Below, piece after piece: positions 16,411-25,297 of a stretch of DNA of 47,673 nucleotides (positions are counted from its first letter, which is position 1; the number at the start of each line of letters is the position of its first letter). The notes below the pieces were generated by a model. That model was given only the letters and a program-made list of their open reading frames with translations, did no database searches and was not told where the DNA came from. The stretch is from JASGCK01 sp031538565 (GTDB lineage Bacteria; Pseudomonadota; Gammaproteobacteria; Burkholderiales; Burkholderiaceae_C). A program made the position numbers and the translations under genes. The stretch covers positions 1 through 47,673 of the forward strand of contig JAVKLS010000025.1 of the NCBI GenBank assembly GCA_031538565.1. The letters are read 5' to 3'.

Positions 16411-17112
16411 TTAATGCCAATGACGGCGGCCAAAGTTAAAGCCAAAACCGCCCGACGTACTAGGATATCCGTAGTAATAAGGGGAGGGCGCGGATACTAG
16501 CTGCACCACTGGCGGTGGTTGCACATAAACCGTTTGCGACTGTGGCTGTATGTAGCTTATTGGTGCTGGTTGCGGGGTGGATGGCAAAGTCGTACCAAGG
16601 GGCGTAATTTGCAGCGGAATGTACGCGCCCGGTGCTTGTGGCATTTGCACGCTGTATTGTTTGCCAGCGTATTCGTAGAGCACGTGATAACCTACGATTC
16701 GATTTTCGTAGGTGGTTTGCATACTGCACGTTTGGACATTTTTTATTTGAGCGGGTGGACTGCCTTCAATGGAGTTACCTGCAAGTGCACCGCCAATAAA
16801 TCCAATAGCAGTTGCTAAATCGCGCCCCGATCCAGCGCCAATGGCGTTGCCAATTGCACCGCCTGCAATTGCACCCATGATGCCGCCTGCCCCGCTTTTG
16901 GAGGGCTGTACCGCCACTTGCTGGTTGGTGCAGACTTGCGTGGGTGTGGCAAATTGCTGAATCACGGGCGTGCTGGAAATTACGCGACCCATCTCGTTTG
17001 CCGGTGTGGACATGATGGGCTGCGGCGCAGTCGCTGGGTTGACTTGCTGCGCCTGTGCTGCGCCAAGGCCAAGCAGAGCGAGGAATGCGGTGGTGCGAAA
17101 AATGTTGTTCAT
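16411..17112 (-). CDS. Secreted glycine-zipper (2TM) protein
   Basis: The 233-residue protein has a signal peptide (MNNIFRTTAFLALLGLGAAQAQ, cut near residue 22). A glycine-zipper segment at about 73-115 (GAGGIMGAIAGGAIGNAIGAGSG, then GFIGGALAGNSIEG in two blocks) is followed by a domain containing TYENRIVGYHVLYEYAGKQYSVQMP. That combination is typical of the Rickettsia 17-kDa/YcfJ group of outer-membrane or periplasmic proteins. The tail is rich in Pro, Gln and Tyr and ends FGFNFGRRHWH. A strong ribosome-binding site (AGGAGGT) precedes the ATG by 6 bases. It lies 29 bases after the RND pump gene. The function is unknown. Confidence 0.85.
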   Translation of the reverse strand: MNNIFRTTAFLALLGLGAAQAQQVNPATAPQPIMSTPANEMGRVISSTPVIQQFATPTQVCTNQQVAVQPSKSGAGGIMGAIAGGAIGNAIGAGSGRDLATAIGFIGGALAGNSIEGSPPAQIKNVQTCSMQTTYENRIVGYHVLYEYAGKQYSVQMPQAPGAYIPLQITPLGTTLPSTPQPAPISYIQPQSQTVYVQPPPVVQLVSAPSPYYYGYPSTSGGFGFNFGRRHWH

Positions 17113-17141
17113 GGGGTAACCTCCTGTGGAAATGAGTATAG

Positions 17142-20100
17142 CTATTCGGTTCTGGTGATGGGGCCTTTGCCGCTAAAGCGCTCTAGCGCCAAATAAATCA
17201 CGGGCGTAATAAACAAAGTGATTGCCTGCGAAAAAACCAGTCCGCCGCACACCGCCAAGCCAAGCGGTTGGCGCAACTCTGCGCCCGCGCCAAGCCCAAG
17301 TGCAATAGGCAAAGCGCCCACGAGTGCGGCCAGAGACGTCATCATGATGGGGCGAAAACGCAGCACGCAGGCTTCGCGAATCGCTTGCTCGGGCGAGAGG
17401 TTTTGCGTGCGCTGCGCGTCAAGTGCAAAGTCAATCATCATGATGGCGTTTTTTTTCACGATACCAATCAGCAGCACAATGCCAATGGTGGCAATCAAGG
17501 TGAGGTCTTGTCCAAACAGCATTAGCGTGGCGAGCGCGCCAACAGCCGCAGATGGCAAACCCGCCAAAATGGTGATGGGGTGGATATAGCTTTCGTACAA
17601 CACGCCCAGCAAAACATAAATGACTAACAGCGCCGCAATGATGAGAATCAGTTGGCTGCTTTGTGATTTTTTAAATACGGCCGCATCCCCGCCGTAGCTG
17701 GTCATGATGGATGAGGGCAGTCCGATTTCTTTGCTCGCTTTTTCAATTGCGGCAGTCGCCTCCCCCAGCGCCGCACCAGGAGCTAAGTTAAACGACACGG
17801 TGATGGCTTGTAGCTGACCCGCGTGGTTAATGGACGTGGCGCCTACTTTGCGCTCTACGGTTGCAAGGCTCGATAGCGCAATGAGTGCCCCTGTTTTCGA
17901 GCGCACGTAGATGTTAGATAAATCGCTTTCAAACTGCTTGCTGTCAGGCGACACCTCCATGATGACGGAGTAATTGTCGGTGGGCAGATAGATGGTCGAG
18001 ACTTGCCGCTCGCCAAAGGCGCTGTAAAGCGCCGAGCGCACGCTGCTCATTTCAACACCCAAAGCGTTCGCGCGTTCGCGATCAATTTTTAACTGCGCCT
18101 GCATGGCTTTGAGCTGCGAATCGCTGGTCACGTCACGAAATATCGAATCGATTTTAATTTTGTCTTGTAACTTGGTTGACCAAGCATCGAGCTCATCTGC
18201 TTTGACGCTTTGCAGAATGAATTGGTACTGCGCCTTGCTTTGACGCCCGCCCAGTTGCAAATTTTGAATGGGGCGCATGAAGACGTTTAATCCTGCAATG
18301 CTGCGTAGCTTGCGGCGCAAGCCATCCATCACGTCCTTCATGGATTGACGCTCATTGCGCGACTTGAGCGTGACAAACATACGTCCCGTATTTTGCGCGC
18401 TACCGCCGCCCGTAAACGAGACCACGTTGGCGACGTTGGGGTCGCTGCGAAAGATGGCGGAGGCCTGTTCTTGCAACTGAATCATGGCCGTAAAGGAGGT
18501 GTCTTCGCTGGCTTCAGTTTGAACCGTAATTTGGCCAATGTCTTCTTGCGGAAAAAATCCCTTTGGAATGATGATGCTTAGCCAAGCGGTCAGGGCAAAA
18601 GTAAGCAAAGCAACTGCCAGCACCGATTTGCGGCGTGCGAGGGCCACGTCAAGCGCCCGTGTGTAGCCGCGTAGCAGGGCATTAAAGGCGCGTTCAAACA
18701 AGCGGATGATGGCGCCAGGTGGCTTTTCATGTGCGTGGCCTTTAATAAACTGACTCGCCAGCATGGGAACTAGCGTCAGCGATACAAACGCCGACACAAT
18801 AATTGACAAGCCCACCACCACGGCGAATTCATGAAATAAGAGTCCAATGACGCCAGGCATAAAAAAGATGGGAATGAAGACGGCAATCAAAGACGACGAA
18901 ATCGCCATGATGGTAAAGCCCACTTCACTTGCCCCGCGAATGGCGGCGCGAAACGGCGGCACGCCATCTTCAACGTGACGCATGATGTTCTCTAAAACCA
19001 CGATCGCATCATCCACGACCAAGCCCACCGCAAGCGTCAGTCCAAGCAGCGAAATGTTGTCAAGGCTATATCCAAAGCCCCACAGCAGCGATACCGCGCC
19101 AATTAGCGAGACGGGCAAGGACAGCGAAGGAATCATCGTTGCGACAAAGTGACGCAAGAATAAAAAAATCACCAGTACGACCAAAATAATCGTGCCGATG
19201 AGGGTTAGGTTGACATCGTGCATCGCCTCGCGAACTGAGATGGATCGGTCGTTCACGGGCGTGAGTTTGATGGACTGCGGCAGCTGTTTTTGCAGAGCAG
19301 GCAAAGCCTCGCGTACCTTATCGACTACTTGCACGGTGTTAGCGCCAGGCTGACGCAACACCGCCAGCATGATGGCGTTTTCGCCGTTGAGCGTTCCCCA
19401 CGACTTAATAACCTCAACGCTGTCTTCCACATTAGCAACATCACCCAAACGCACGGGATTGCCGCCTTTGCTACTGATGATCAGGGCGGCAAAATCTGCG
19501 GCGCTACTAAGCTGACGATTGGCTTGCAAAATCAGCGTCTGCTTAGGCCCGTCTAGCGTGCCTACGGGCGAGTTGGAGTTGGCACTATTGATGGCGCTGG
19601 CAAGCTCCTCTAGGCTCATATTGCGTGCGGCTAATTCTTGCGGCTTGGCGCGCACTCGAACAGCAAAACGCTTGGGCGAAAAGATATTGACTTGCGCTAC
19701 GCCCGTCAGGGTTGACAGCGTGGGCGAGATGAGATGCTCGGCGTAGTCTTGAATCTCAGAGGGTTTGAGTGAAGGCGACGTCATGCCAATAATGAGTACG
19801 GGCGCATCTGCAGGATTGATTTTTCGGTACGACGGCGGCGTGGTCATTTCGAGCGGCAAACTTCTTTGCGCACGCAGCAAAGCGGCTTGTACATCCACGG
19901 CGGCGGCATCAATCTTGCGCCCCTCGGCAAACTCCAGCGTAATCGTGGTGCTGCCCAAAATGCTGCTGGAGCTAATGACATCCAGCCCCGAGATGGTTTG
20001 AAACTGTTTTTCTAATTGCAGCGCCACCGAGCTTGCCATCGTCTCGGGGCTTGCCCCTGGCAAAGAGGCGCTTACGCTAATAACCGCGGTGTCGTAACTG

Positions 20101-20213
20101 GGCAGCGCGGCAACGGGGATGTTTCGATAACCAATAATGCCCGCGCCAACAATGGCGATGTTGAGCAAAACCGTCATCACGGGACGGCGAATAAATAGCT
20201 CCGAAAAACTCAT
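17142..20213 (-). CDS. RND efflux pump inner-membrane subunit (AcrB/MdtC-like, HAE1-type)
   Basis: The 1023-residue protein has the full HAE1 RND layout: 12 membrane helices with two large periplasmic loops. It starts FSELFIRRPVMTVLLNIAIV, and the first loop (about 30-330) includes LPGASPETMASSVALQLEKQ. The central GLTLAVGLVVDDAIVVLENI at about 395-415 carries the paired Asp residues of the proton relay. The second half includes ISFTGGG-like and GLPSAAVGALATLMLFGQDLTL segments. It extrudes hydrophobic compounds, the exact substrates unknown; the sequence is closer in feel to MdtB/MdtC than to AcrB. It overlaps the upstream membrane-fusion gene by 4 bases. No outer-membrane channel gene is present. 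Confidence 0.92.
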   Translation of the reverse strand: MSFSELFIRRPVMTVLLNIAIVGAGIIGYRNIPVAALPSYDTAVISVSASLPGASPETMASSVALQLEKQFQTISGLDVISSSSILGSTTITLEFAEGRKIDAAAVDVQAALLRAQRSLPLEMTTPPSYRKINPADAPVLIIGMTSPSLKPSEIQDYAEHLISPTLSTLTGVAQVNIFSPKRFAVRVRAKPQELAARNMSLEELASAINSANSNSPVGTLDGPKQTLILQANRQLSSAADFAALIISSKGGNPVRLGDVANVEDSVEVIKSWGTLNGENAIMLAVLRQPGANTVQVVDKVREALPALQKQLPQSIKLTPVNDRSISVREAMHDVNLTLIGTIILVVLVIFLFLRHFVATMIPSLSLPVSLIGAVSLLWGFGYSLDNISLLGLTLAVGLVVDDAIVVLENIMRHVEDGVPPFRAAIRGASEVGFTIMAISSSLIAVFIPIFFMPGVIGLLFHEFAVVVGLSIIVSAFVSLTLVPMLASQFIKGHAHEKPPGAIIRLFERAFNALLRGYTRALDVALARRKSVLAVALLTFALTAWLSIIIPKGFFPQEDIGQITVQTEASEDTSFTAMIQLQEQASAIFRSDPNVANVVSFTGGGSAQNTGRMFVTLKSRNERQSMKDVMDGLRRKLRSIAGLNVFMRPIQNLQLGGRQSKAQYQFILQSVKADELDAWSTKLQDKIKIDSIFRDVTSDSQLKAMQAQLKIDRERANALGVEMSSVRSALYSAFGERQVSTIYLPTDNYSVIMEVSPDSKQFESDLSNIYVRSKTGALIALSSLATVERKVGATSINHAGQLQAITVSFNLAPGAALGEATAAIEKASKEIGLPSSIMTSYGGDAAVFKKSQSSQLILIIAALLVIYVLLGVLYESYIHPITILAGLPSAAVGALATLMLFGQDLTLIATIGIVLLIGIVKKNAIMMIDFALDAQRTQNLSPEQAIREACVLRFRPIMMTSLAALVGALPIALGLGAGAELRQPLGLAVCGGLVFSQAITLFITPVIYLALERFSGKGPITRTE

Positions 20214-21505
20214 GGCTTATTTCCTGTCGCACTAGACGCAGCACTTGCAGGCAAAGAGCTTGCAGGCAAAGAGCTTGCAGGCAAAGAGCTTGCAGGCGCA
20301 TTTGTGGATTTGGCTACGCGTTCAATCACGGCAGCATTGGGGCGCAGATTTTGTTTTCCATCCGCCACCACCGATTCACCTACTTTGACCCCGCTAACCG
20401 CCGAGTCTTCGCCTTGTGTGAACAGTACTTTAATGGGACGCAAAACGGCTTTACTGTTCTCGGCCACATACACAATCGTGCCGCGTGCGTTTTGAATGAT
20501 GGAGGCGGTGGGAATCACCACCGCATCTTTAATCGTGCGTGCCGATAGCGTGATGTCGGCATAACCGCCTGGCCACAGCTTGCTGCTAGGGTTGGCGAAG
20601 ATGGCTTTCATTTTGATAGTGCCCGACGCCGCATCCACCGCGTTATCAATAAAGCGCAGCGTGCCCGTGTAAGTGGCGGTACTACCTGGCAACTGGGCGG
20701 TGGCAATGGTTCCCGCGCCTTGGAGCGCATGGAGTGCGTCGCTCAAATTGCTTTGGGGTAAGTTAAATGCGATAGCAATGGGGTCGAGCTGCGTAATGGT
20801 GACTAGCGTTGTTTGATTTGCTTGCACCGCGCTGCCTACAAACACGTTGATAGCGCCCACGCGCCCCGACTGCGCGGCGGTAATGCGGTTAAACGATAGC
20901 GCCGTAGTCGCCGCATCCACAGCCGCTTTATCGGCGGCAACGGCTGCGGTTTGAGCGTCCATGTTTGACTGGCTGGTGTCTAGCGCACCTTGCGAAATAA
21001 AACCTTTACCGACAAGCTCTTGGTTGCGTGCGAATTGGCGCTTGGCGTCTGCCAGCGCCGCATTGTCTTTAGCCAGTTGGGCTTTGGCTTTGGCCAGATT
21101 GGCCTCATCGGTGCGCGAGTCCAGCGTAAACAGCAAGTCGCCTTTTTTAACAAACTGCCCCTCTTTAAAGCGCACAGATGTCACCAAACTGGTCACTTGC
21201 GGCTTGACGTCCACAATGGACAGAGGCGTCACCGTACCCGTCGCTTTAATCGTGACATCCATATCGCGCTGCGTGGCCTTGGTCATCGTGACGCTAACGG
21301 GAGGTGAGGTGCTTGCCGATGCGCCGCTTGCAGGTGAGGTGCTTGCCGATGCGCCGCTTGCAGGCTCCGAGGCTGCTGCCGCAGGCGGCGCTACGACTGG
21401 TGCTGACTGTGCGGACGTGGCAGCTGGAAGTTTCTCGGAGCAAGCCGCCAAAAACCCAGTAACAGCAGCGAAGGCGAGAGCGTATGGGGTAAGACGAAGT
21501 GTCAT
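20210..21505 (-). CDS. RND efflux membrane-fusion lipoprotein (MdtA-like)
   Basis: The 431-residue periplasmic adaptor has a lipoprotein signal (GFLAACSEK, lipid-attached Cys at about residue 22). A low-complexity Ala/Ser/Pro linker (about 28-68) holds two copies of ASGASASTSP. The HlyD-type core has a beta-barrel/lipoyl part (PQVTSLVTSVRFKEGQFVKKGDLLFTLD), an alpha-hairpin (about 140-215), and the second lipoyl half (FNRITAAQSGRVGAINVFVG). A second repeat tract of ASSLP units lies in the C-terminal tail. It links the downstream RND pump to an outer-membrane channel. The stop overlaps the pump start by 4 bases. Both repeat tracts are in-frame, so length changes would not break the gene. Confidence 0.93.
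   Translation of the reverse strand: MTLRLTPYALAFAAVTGFLAACSEKLPAATSAQSAPVVAPPAAAASEPASGASASTSPASGASASTSPPVSVTMTKATQRDMDVTIKATGTVTPLSIVDVKPQVTSLVTSVRFKEGQFVKKGDLLFTLDSRTDEANLAKAKAQLAKDNAALADAKRQFARNQELVGKGFISQGALDTSQSNMDAQTAAVAADKAAVDAATTALSFNRITAAQSGRVGAINVFVGSAVQANQTTLVTITQLDPIAIAFNLPQSNLSDALHALQGAGTIATAQLPGSTATYTGTLRFIDNAVDAASGTIKMKAIFANPSSKLWPGGYADITLSARTIKDAVVIPTASIIQNARGTIVYVAENSKAVLRPIKVLFTQGEDSAVSGVKVGESVVADGKQNLRPNAAVIERVAKSTNAPASSLPASSLPASSLPASAASSATGNKP
20244..20297. repeat. 15-base minisatellite in the 3' end of the membrane-fusion gene
   Basis: Three full tandem copies of CTTGCAGGCAAAGAG (20244-20258, 20259-20273, 20274-20288) and nine bases of a fourth (20289-20297) are identical. 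On the coding strand they encode repeats of Ser-Leu-Pro-Ala-Ser near the C-terminus. The unit is a multiple of three, so gain or loss of copies preserves the frame. Confidence 0.95.
21303..21362. repeat. 30-base tandem duplication in the 5' end of the membrane-fusion gene
   Basis: Two identical 30-base copies at 21303-21332 and 21333-21362 encode two copies of a ten-residue Ala/Ser/Gly/Thr/Pro linker, just after the lipoprotein signal. Perfect identity points to recent duplication. Confidence 0.95.
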
Positions 21506-21724
21506 ATTTAGATACGGGGAAAGTGGTAAGAAGGTGTGATTTGCTGATAGATAAACGCAGGCAATCGTAGTTTCGTTTTCGCGCTTTTTGAACCTCTGCG
21601 ATTCGGTTACGGAAGGCTTGCCCGTGTCGCCTGGGTAAATTATGCAGCTATTTTTCGTAACGCTCGGCTTGTGAGACGCGAGAAAATAAAGCTGCGTTGA
21701 GGATTGATAGCTCTCAAAAACGAA

Positions 21725-21748
21725 GGGGTTGCACTTTCATGCAACCCC
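21725..21748 (-). terminator. Intrinsic terminator of tRNA-Asn
   Basis: A perfect 9-base stem (21725-21733 with 21740-21748, GGGGTTGCA / TGCAACCCC) has a six-base loop. Reading leftward it is followed by CTTCGTTTTTG, a U-rich stretch. It lies 10 bases past the 3' end of the leftward tRNA-Asn, which fits its role as that gene's Rho-independent terminator. Confidence 0.85.
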
Positions 21749-21758
21749 ATGGCTTATA

Positions 21759-21834
21759 TGGCTCCTCGACCTGGGCTCGAACCAGGGACCTACGGATTAA
21801 CAGTCCGGCGCTCTACCGACTGAGCTATCGAGGA
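21759..21834 (-). tRNA. tRNA-Asn (anticodon GTT)
   Basis: The 76-base leftward cloverleaf has acceptor arms TCCTCGA / TCGAGGA, discriminator G and an encoded CCA (21759-21761). The D-arm is GCTC-AGTCGGTAGA-GAGC, the anticodon loop is CTGTTAA with GTT, and the T-arm is CCTGG-TTCGAGC-CCAGG. All stems pair. It stands alone between the efflux genes and thiD and is followed by a strong hairpin terminator. Confidence 0.97.
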
Positions 21835-21869
21835 ACAAGCGCCAAATTATAGCGCGATATGATTAGCTC

Positions 21870-22706
21870 ATGCGCAGCACAAACAATAAGTACATCCGAA
21901 TTTTGAGTATTGCAGGCTCGGACAGTGGCGGTGGCGCGGGCATTCAGGCTGACTTAAAAACATACGCGGCGCTTGGTTGTTATGGCATGACGGCCATTAC
22001 TGCGATTACGGCACAAAACACGGTGGGGGTGAGCGGCATTCAGCCCATCGCTCCCGGTGTAGTGGCGGCGCAAATTAAGGCTGTTGTGACGGACATTGGT
22101 GTGGATGCCGTCAAAATTGGAATGCTGCACGATGCCGATATCGTGCGCGTGGTTGCAAGTGCAATTCAAGAGTACAAATTGACGCGCGTCGTGTTGGATC
22201 CCGTGATGGTTGCTACCAGCGGTGACGCGCTGATTACGCCTTCGACGATGCTGGTTTTGATCAACGAGTTATTTCCCCTAGCGAGCATCATTACGCCAAA
22301 CTTGGACGAAGCTTCTTTGCTGTTGAATCGCTCAATCGTCAGCCGTACCCAGCTTGATGGTGCTGCACGTGATTTATGTGGCATGGGTGCGCAGGCGGCA
22401 CTCGTCAAAGGTGGGCATTTAGCGGGCAGCGAGGTGTGCGACGTTTTGTATGCGCAGGGCGCCAGCAGTCACTTTTCAAGCGCACGCATTGCCAGTCAAA
22501 ACACACACGGAACGGGCTGCACTTTGTCCTCTGCGATTGCCTGTTATTTGGGAATGAGTTTTTCGCTTGAAGATGCCGTGGCCAAGGCGCGAAGCTATAT
22601 CCTGCAAGCAATTGCGGCGGGCGAAAACATTCAAATGGGGGCAGGTCACGGTCCTTTAAATCATGGCTTTGCGCCCATCCCGATGCAGCAGCGTTCAGGT
22701 CTTTAG
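21870..22706 (+). CDS. thiD: Hydroxymethylpyrimidine/phosphomethylpyrimidine kinase
   Basis: The 278-residue ribokinase-fold enzyme phosphorylates HMP and HMP-P to HMP-PP for thiamin synthesis. Its signature start IRILSIAGSDSGGGAGIQAD (residues 8-27) carries the substrate and phosphate loop. It continues with GCYGMTAITAITAQNTVGV, VDAVKIGMLHDADIV, LDPVMVATSGDALI and the ATP-site motif NTHGTGCTLSSAIACYL near 210-225, with the catalytic Cys in GTGC. It is the only plus-strand gene between the tRNA and the transporter, and it converges on cytX with a 5-base gap. It sits apart from thiOSGE but in the same neighbourhood. Confidence 0.95.
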   Translation: MRSTNNKYIRILSIAGSDSGGGAGIQADLKTYAALGCYGMTAITAITAQNTVGVSGIQPIAPGVVAAQIKAVVTDIGVDAVKIGMLHDADIVRVVASAIQEYKLTRVVLDPVMVATSGDALITPSTMLVLINELFPLASIITPNLDEASLLLNRSIVSRTQLDGAARDLCGMGAQAALVKGGHLAGSEVCDVLYAQGASSHFSSARIASQNTHGTGCTLSSAIACYLGMSFSLEDAVAKARSYILQAIAAGENIQMGAGHGPLNHGFAPIPMQQRSGL

Positions 22707-22711
22707 ATTTT

Positions 22712-23974
22712 TTATTTGCTCACGCGGCGGTAAAACGTTGTGAGGGCAAAGCAAATCAACAAAGATGGAATTGATTGCCCGATCGCGGGATAAAGTTTAG
22801 GCGCGTAGTAGGACACCACAACTCCTAAAATCCAAATCGTGGCAAGCGGTAGCTCGAACTTTCGATTTGTCGCTCGCCCGCCAAACGACAGCCACGCGAC
22901 GATCACGCCAAATAGGGGTACAAAAATCGCACTCAAGAGCAAAAGGAATGGCTCAAGGCTATGCATATTCAGCGTCATCGCGGCGAGCGTTGCAACCACG
23001 GCAAGCACTTTCCCCCACGCGGGCAGGCTTCGTTTTTGATGAAGGTGATTGAGTGACACCGCACCCGAGTGCACATCGCCATAGGCGTTGTCCATTTCAT
23101 CCACCAAAATCAGTCCTAGGGCAATCAAACCAAACTGCGTGAGCAATAGCGTTGCTAATAAATCCGCACCTGGCGCAGCGACGCTCACCACCAGCACGCC
23201 CAGCGAATAACACCAGATATTGGCTGCTGCGTAGCCTATCCACGTGCCGCGCAGGGCGCTGCGCGAAGTGCCATTTTCTTTGCCGTAGCGTGCGTAGTCG
23301 GCAACCAGTGGCAGCCACGACACAGGCATTGCCATGACTAAATCAATCGCGGCGATGGTGCTCATGGAGCCATCACCTGCTTTGTTCCAAAACGCAGAGA
23401 AACCACCTGGGGCCATTTGCGCTTGCATCACAAATTGAAACGTGAGCCACAGCAGCGACAGAATGACCAGTGGTAATCCGTAGCGACCCACAAATCGGCG
23501 TACCAAGCTCACCATAGAGCCCGAAGCAAGGGCGTAGAGCAATGCGCCAAAAAATAGAGTTGCGACGTAAGGCATCCACGCGGCATTGAGTCCCGTTGCA
23601 TTTGCCAGCATGGCAGACGCGCCATCACGCATGATGACTAGCTCAAACGCAGCCCAGCTCAGCAGTTGCAGCACATTGAGCACAATTGGCAGCTTGGCAA
23701 AGCCTGAGCCAAAGGTCTGCTCGATAAGTCCTGCACTCGATAGACCGCGATCCGCACCCATTTGCGCGACCCACGCGAGCATTCCTGCGCCAAGCACCGA
23801 GCCAATCACAATGGCGAGTGCTGCGGACTGCGTGCTCATGGCGGGCATCAGATAAGAGCCAACTTGGATGACCAAAAGTCCTACGCCAAGACTAAACCAC
23901 AGCGATGCGTGGTCGGAGAAGCCAAAAACGCGCTCGTTAAGTGGCAAGGGTGTTAGATGATTTGAATCGGTCAT
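22712..23974 (-). CDS. cytX: CytX-type hydroxymethylpyrimidine permease (NCS1/CodB family)
   Basis: The 420-residue protein has about twelve membrane helices. An early segment FGFSDHASLWFSLGVGLLVIQVGSYL and later MAMPVSWLPLVADYARYGK and GALRGTWIGYAAANIWCYSLG-like pieces fit the cytosine/purine permease family, branch CytX. It lies directly downstream of a TPP riboswitch, and family members so controlled are proposed HMP salvage transporters. The ATG at 23974 is preferred; an in-frame extension to 24007 would reach into the riboswitch expression platform. Thiamin pyrophosphate would repress it, and imported HMP would feed ThiD next door. Confidence 0.88.
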   Translation of the reverse strand: MTDSNHLTPLPLNERVFGFSDHASLWFSLGVGLLVIQVGSYLMPAMSTQSAALAIVIGSVLGAGMLAWVAQMGADRGLSSAGLIEQTFGSGFAKLPIVLNVLQLLSWAAFELVIMRDGASAMLANATGLNAAWMPYVATLFFGALLYALASGSMVSLVRRFVGRYGLPLVILSLLWLTFQFVMQAQMAPGGFSAFWNKAGDGSMSTIAAIDLVMAMPVSWLPLVADYARYGKENGTSRSALRGTWIGYAAANIWCYSLGVLVVSVAAPGADLLATLLLTQFGLIALGLILVDEMDNAYGDVHSGAVSLNHLHQKRSLPAWGKVLAVVATLAAMTLNMHSLEPFLLLLSAIFVPLFGVIVAWLSFGGRATNRKFELPLATIWILGVVVSYYAPKLYPAIGQSIPSLLICFALTTFYRRVSK

Positions 23975-24009
23975 TTGTTGTTTCCATAGATGAAAACAGG
24001 TCGGCAAAC

Positions 24010-24054
24010 AAAAGAGTGGGGCTGCAAAAACGAGAATATTTTTGACACTCTTTT
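24010..24054 (-). promoter_or_regulatory. Likely expression-platform hairpin of the TPP riboswitch
   Basis: In the leftward transcript, AAAAGAGTG (24054-24046) can pair with CACTCTTTT (24018-24010) across a 27-base loop. This lies between the aptamer and cytX. The downstream arm ends in a short U-run, so it could act as the conditional terminator. The 5' arm begins at the 3' strand of aptamer helix P1, which would make the two structures compete. Alternatively, control may be by hiding the cytX ribosome-binding site. Confidence 0.5.
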
Positions 24055-24150
24055 CATGCTTCCCTGCGCGAGGATTACCTCAATCAGGTTCAAAGGGACT
24101 TTCTCAGTCTGACGTTGCAATTGTTTGCCGCGTCCAACACCCCTAGCGAA
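24053..24150 (-). ncRNA. TPP riboswitch (THI element)
   Basis: Read leftward, the element has the conserved TPP blocks in order: GCTAGGGGTG near the start, CTGAGA in the pyrimidine-sensing loop (GTCAGACTGAGAAAGTC), CCCTTTGAACCTGAT, then GGTAATCCT and GCGCAGGGAAGC at the end. The 5' and 3' ends pair as helix P1 (GCT with AGC). It precedes cytX, and its sense strand is leftward only, so it does not control the divergent thiO operon directly. Confidence 0.96.
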
Positions 24151-24157
24151 ATTGGAT

Positions 24158-24185
24158 TCTATACTCAGGCACCCGAACGCGTTAA
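24158..24185 (-). promoter_or_regulatory. Candidate sigma70 promoter for riboswitch-cytX
   Basis: Reading leftward, TTAACG (-35, 24185-24180) and TATAGA (-10, 24163-24158) are separated by 16 bases. Each matches consensus at 4 of 6 positions. A start about 7 bases downstream (near 24151) would coincide with the first base of the TPP aptamer, which supports the call. Confidence 0.45.
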
Positions 24186-24217
24186 GTTACCGTTTATTGA
24201 ACCGAGATATTTTTGAC

Positions 24218-25297
24218 ATGAACGTTGGTATTGCTGGCGCAGGCTTACTGGGCCGATTGCTTGCATTTGAACTGGCACGCACGGGTCACGCCGTGACGGT
24301 GTTTGACCCCGCGCAAAGCCTTGATCAAAAAGGCGCTGCGGGTTGGACGGCGGCAGGAATGCTCTCACCAATGGCGGAATTAGAAACCGCTAATTTGGCC
24401 GTGTTTGAGCAAGGCGTGCAGTCACTTGATTTGTGGACGAGCCTAGTTACCAATCTCGGCATTCACGCACCCCAGCATCCCGTGATGCTTAAACAGCTTG
24501 GCAGCTTGCTTCTGGCGCACCCCAGCGATGCGGGTGCACTCAAACGCATGACGGATGTGTTGACCCATAAAACCCCCGCGCAATATGCATTGCACGCACC
24601 GCAAGCTCTATCCAGCGCTGCTTTGATTGCTCTGGAGCCAGCCGTGCGCGGCAATCTACACGCATGGCTTTTGCCCACCGAGGGCCACATTGACGCCGTG
24701 CAAGCGATGGCTGCCTTGGGCGTAGCAGCAACAAAACTTGGCGCGACTTGGCGCTGGGGGGAGGCGGTGCAGTCCCTGGCGCAAGGAGCGATGACGACGG
24801 CGCAAAAAACGCACGCTTTCGATTGGGTGTTTGATGTGCGCGGCACGGGTGCTAAATCTGATTTGCTTGCGCACGGCGAGAACTCTGAAATCACGTCATG
24901 CATTCGTGGCGTGCGGGGAGAAATTTTTTGGCTGCACGCGCCCACCGTGACTTTGCATCGCCCGATTCGGTTACTGCATCCGCGTCACCGCGTCTATCTT
25001 GTGCCGCGCTCTGGCAACCGTATTGTGGTTGGGGCAAGCGAATTGGAAAGCGAAGACCGATCGCCCGTGTCGCTGCGCAGCACGGTGGAGTTGCTCGCTG
25101 CGGCGCACAGCATCATCCCCGAGCTGGCGGAGGCGCGCATCATCCACAGCGAAACCAATTTGCGCCCCGCGCTTTTGGATAACCTGCCGCGTATTGAATC
25201 AAGTAACGGGCTAACGCGCATCAACGGATTATTTCGCCACGGCTGGTTGATTGCGCCCGCGCTGGTTCAGCAAGCGTTAGAAAATGTATGCGTATGA
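24218..25297 (+). CDS. thiO: Glycine oxidase ThiO
   Basis: The 359-residue FAD-dependent amine oxidase starts MNVGIAGAGLLGRLLAFELA, with the dinucleotide loop GAGLLG at 6-11. It later has AAGWTAAGMLSPMAELE, which contacts the flavin, and the C-terminal NGLFRHGWLIAPAL typical of DAO-family enzymes. It oxidises glycine to the imine needed by ThiG for the thiazole ring. The ATG at 24218 is used because upstream in-frame codons run back into the riboswitch and lack the Rossmann start. The stop TGA overlaps the thiS start as ATGA. It leads the thiO-thiS-thiG-thiE operon. Confidence 0.93.
   Translation: MNVGIAGAGLLGRLLAFELARTGHAVTVFDPAQSLDQKGAAGWTAAGMLSPMAELETANLAVFEQGVQSLDLWTSLVTNLGIHAPQHPVMLKQLGSLLLAHPSDAGALKRMTDVLTHKTPAQYALHAPQALSSAALIALEPAVRGNLHAWLLPTEGHIDAVQAMAALGVAATKLGATWRWGEAVQSLAQGAMTTAQKTHAFDWVFDVRGTGAKSDLLAHGENSEITSCIRGVRGEIFWLHAPTVTLHRPIRLLHPRHRVYLVPRSGNRIVVGASELESEDRSPVSLRSTVELLAAAHSIIPELAEARIIHSETNLRPALLDNLPRIESSNGLTRINGLFRHGWLIAPALVQQALENVCV

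Noticed and set aside
20244..20297. Tandem repeat as a CRISPR array
   Set aside because: Units are 15 bases, directly adjacent without spacers, and lie in frame inside a gene.
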